NCBI GenBank assembly: GCA_023101885.1
Contig: JALPQD010000357.1
Location: 1,959,038 to 2,023,037, forward strand
Direction: 5' to 3'
Length of the DNA: 64,000 nucleotides
DNA from: Typhlomys cinereus
Taxonomy: Eukaryota > Chordata > Mammalia > Rodentia > Platacanthomyidae
Shown in pieces: positions 63,176 to 64,000 of the stretch; within the stretch, counting starts at the first letter, position 1, and each line of letters begins with the position of its first letter. The position numbers were made by a program, and so were the translations under genes. The notes under the pieces were generated by a model. That model searched no databases. It saw only the letters and a program-made list of their open reading frames with translations, and had not been told where the DNA came from.

Positions 63176-63469
63176 CAGCCTTGGAGGACCAATCACAGCT
63201 ACCCGAGGACCTGCCCGGTGTTCCCAGACGAGCCCAGGGCACTGGACAAAGCCCAGTCCTGCAACATTGTGAATATAAACGTCTTCCGAGGATGCTGACG
63301 CGCCGACTCCTGCTCTCTGCTCATGTTCACTTTCCGGCCTTTCTTCTTCCCTTCCTTCCCCAAATATTCTCATCCGTGTGTCTGGACAGAAGGTGATTCG
63401 CCCGGTACAGACACCGCGGGATTGCATCTTTCATGTCCTACGTGTGAGTGGTCCGTGTGGGTGTGCACA

Positions 63470-63600
63470 CGTGCAGCCCGAACTTTCAAGTAGCCCGGGT
63501 TGCCCTGCCTTACTATACAGCCAACTATGACCTTGAACTTCTGATCGTCTTGCCTCTGACTCCAGAATGCTGGGATTATAGGATGGAGTCTGGGGGGTTC
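63470..63600 (-). mobile_element. B1-like SINE, minus orientation
   Basis: caagtagcccgggttgccct, actatgaccttgaacttctg and gaatgctgggattataggat. Confidence 0.8.
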
Positions 63601-64000
63601 AAAACCAGTGCCTTGAGCATGCTGGGCAGAGAGACACTTCTCCCCGGCCACCTCTACAAGCCTGGAGGATGGAGACTCTGTGGATCTCGTTTGACTCGTA
63701 CCCCACGTCCGCAGCCATATCCCTGTGGTATTCCATATTCCTGCAATGTTCTCTTGGGAAAGGAGAGTAATTTCACCGCTTTATTCCCTGTATTTTTCTA
63801 TACTGAAAGGAAATCACTCTTGAAGCACGTTTCACATGAGAGATGGCTACAGAAATCAGAGATCAGCGACGAATCGTGAATGATAACTTTCTCATAGCAG
63901 CTGGAGAGGAAGCCGGTCGTGGGGCCCGTGTGCAGAGCCATGTCAGCCTTCTCCTCAGCCTATGAGGCCACCGGAGGAGCCCCAGAGGCATCCACTCCAT

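Larger units (their letters stand above)
58857..64000 (-). other. FAM178B intron to the window edge
   Basis: No upstream FAM178B exon was recognised here, so the 5' exons are probably past 64000. It holds the solo LTR, SINEs, ATT and GGGA microsatellites and a dispersed repeat. The last 120 bases are GC-rich and unassigned. Confidence 0.6.

Overview
This is mammalian nuclear DNA, almost certainly from a rodent. It has short exons with GT-AG introns and one CpG-island promoter. It also has many tRNA-headed SINEs ending in CA repeats, B1-like and ID-like SINEs, old L1/L2/MIR fossils and several tandem repeats. The SINE consensus resembles rodent B2/B3 elements but is not the mouse B2 consensus, so I place the source in the mouse-like rodents or relatives without naming a species. 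No bacterial, phage or plasmid features are present, and I found no undescribed defence or enzyme system.

All recognisable genes lie on the minus strand, head to tail. At the left (about 1-9.8 kb) is a complete SEMA4C (semaphorin 4C). Fourteen coding exons between 7238 and 582 splice in frame into an 834-residue protein: signal peptide, sema domain, PSI, Ig-like domain, transmembrane helix and a cytoplasmic tail ending in the PDZ ligand ESSV. Non-coding first exons and a CpG-island promoter with a perfect palindromic CRE lie at about 9.2-9.8 kb. The 3' UTR runs off the left edge.

About 4 kb upstream begins the 3' half of FAM178B, an SLF2/FAM178A-related gene, also on minus. Seven exons at 58.86-58.01, 42.5, 35.2, 16.4 and 15.9 kb join with matching phases into 271 codons of the C-terminal helical region. 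Two further candidate 3' exons (14.75 and 14.33 kb) lead to a stop and an ATTAAA poly(A) signal near 13.97 kb. The 5' exons lie beyond the right edge. The SEMA4C-FAM178B order and orientation match, as I recall it, the human 2q11.2 / mouse chromosome 1 arrangement.

The large FAM178B introns hold the accessory material: a 1.25-kb minisatellite of about forty 31-bp units with a 124-bp higher-order block; 29-bp and about 30-bp minisatellites; GGAA and GGGA microsatellites; a solo retrovirus-like LTR; young and old SINEs; a CpG-rich block with a YY1 site near 46.3 kb that may be an internal promoter; and, most unusual, a 79-bp inverted repeat at 17.1/17.4 kb that interrupts a tRNA-like SINE head and whose arms differ only by transitions.
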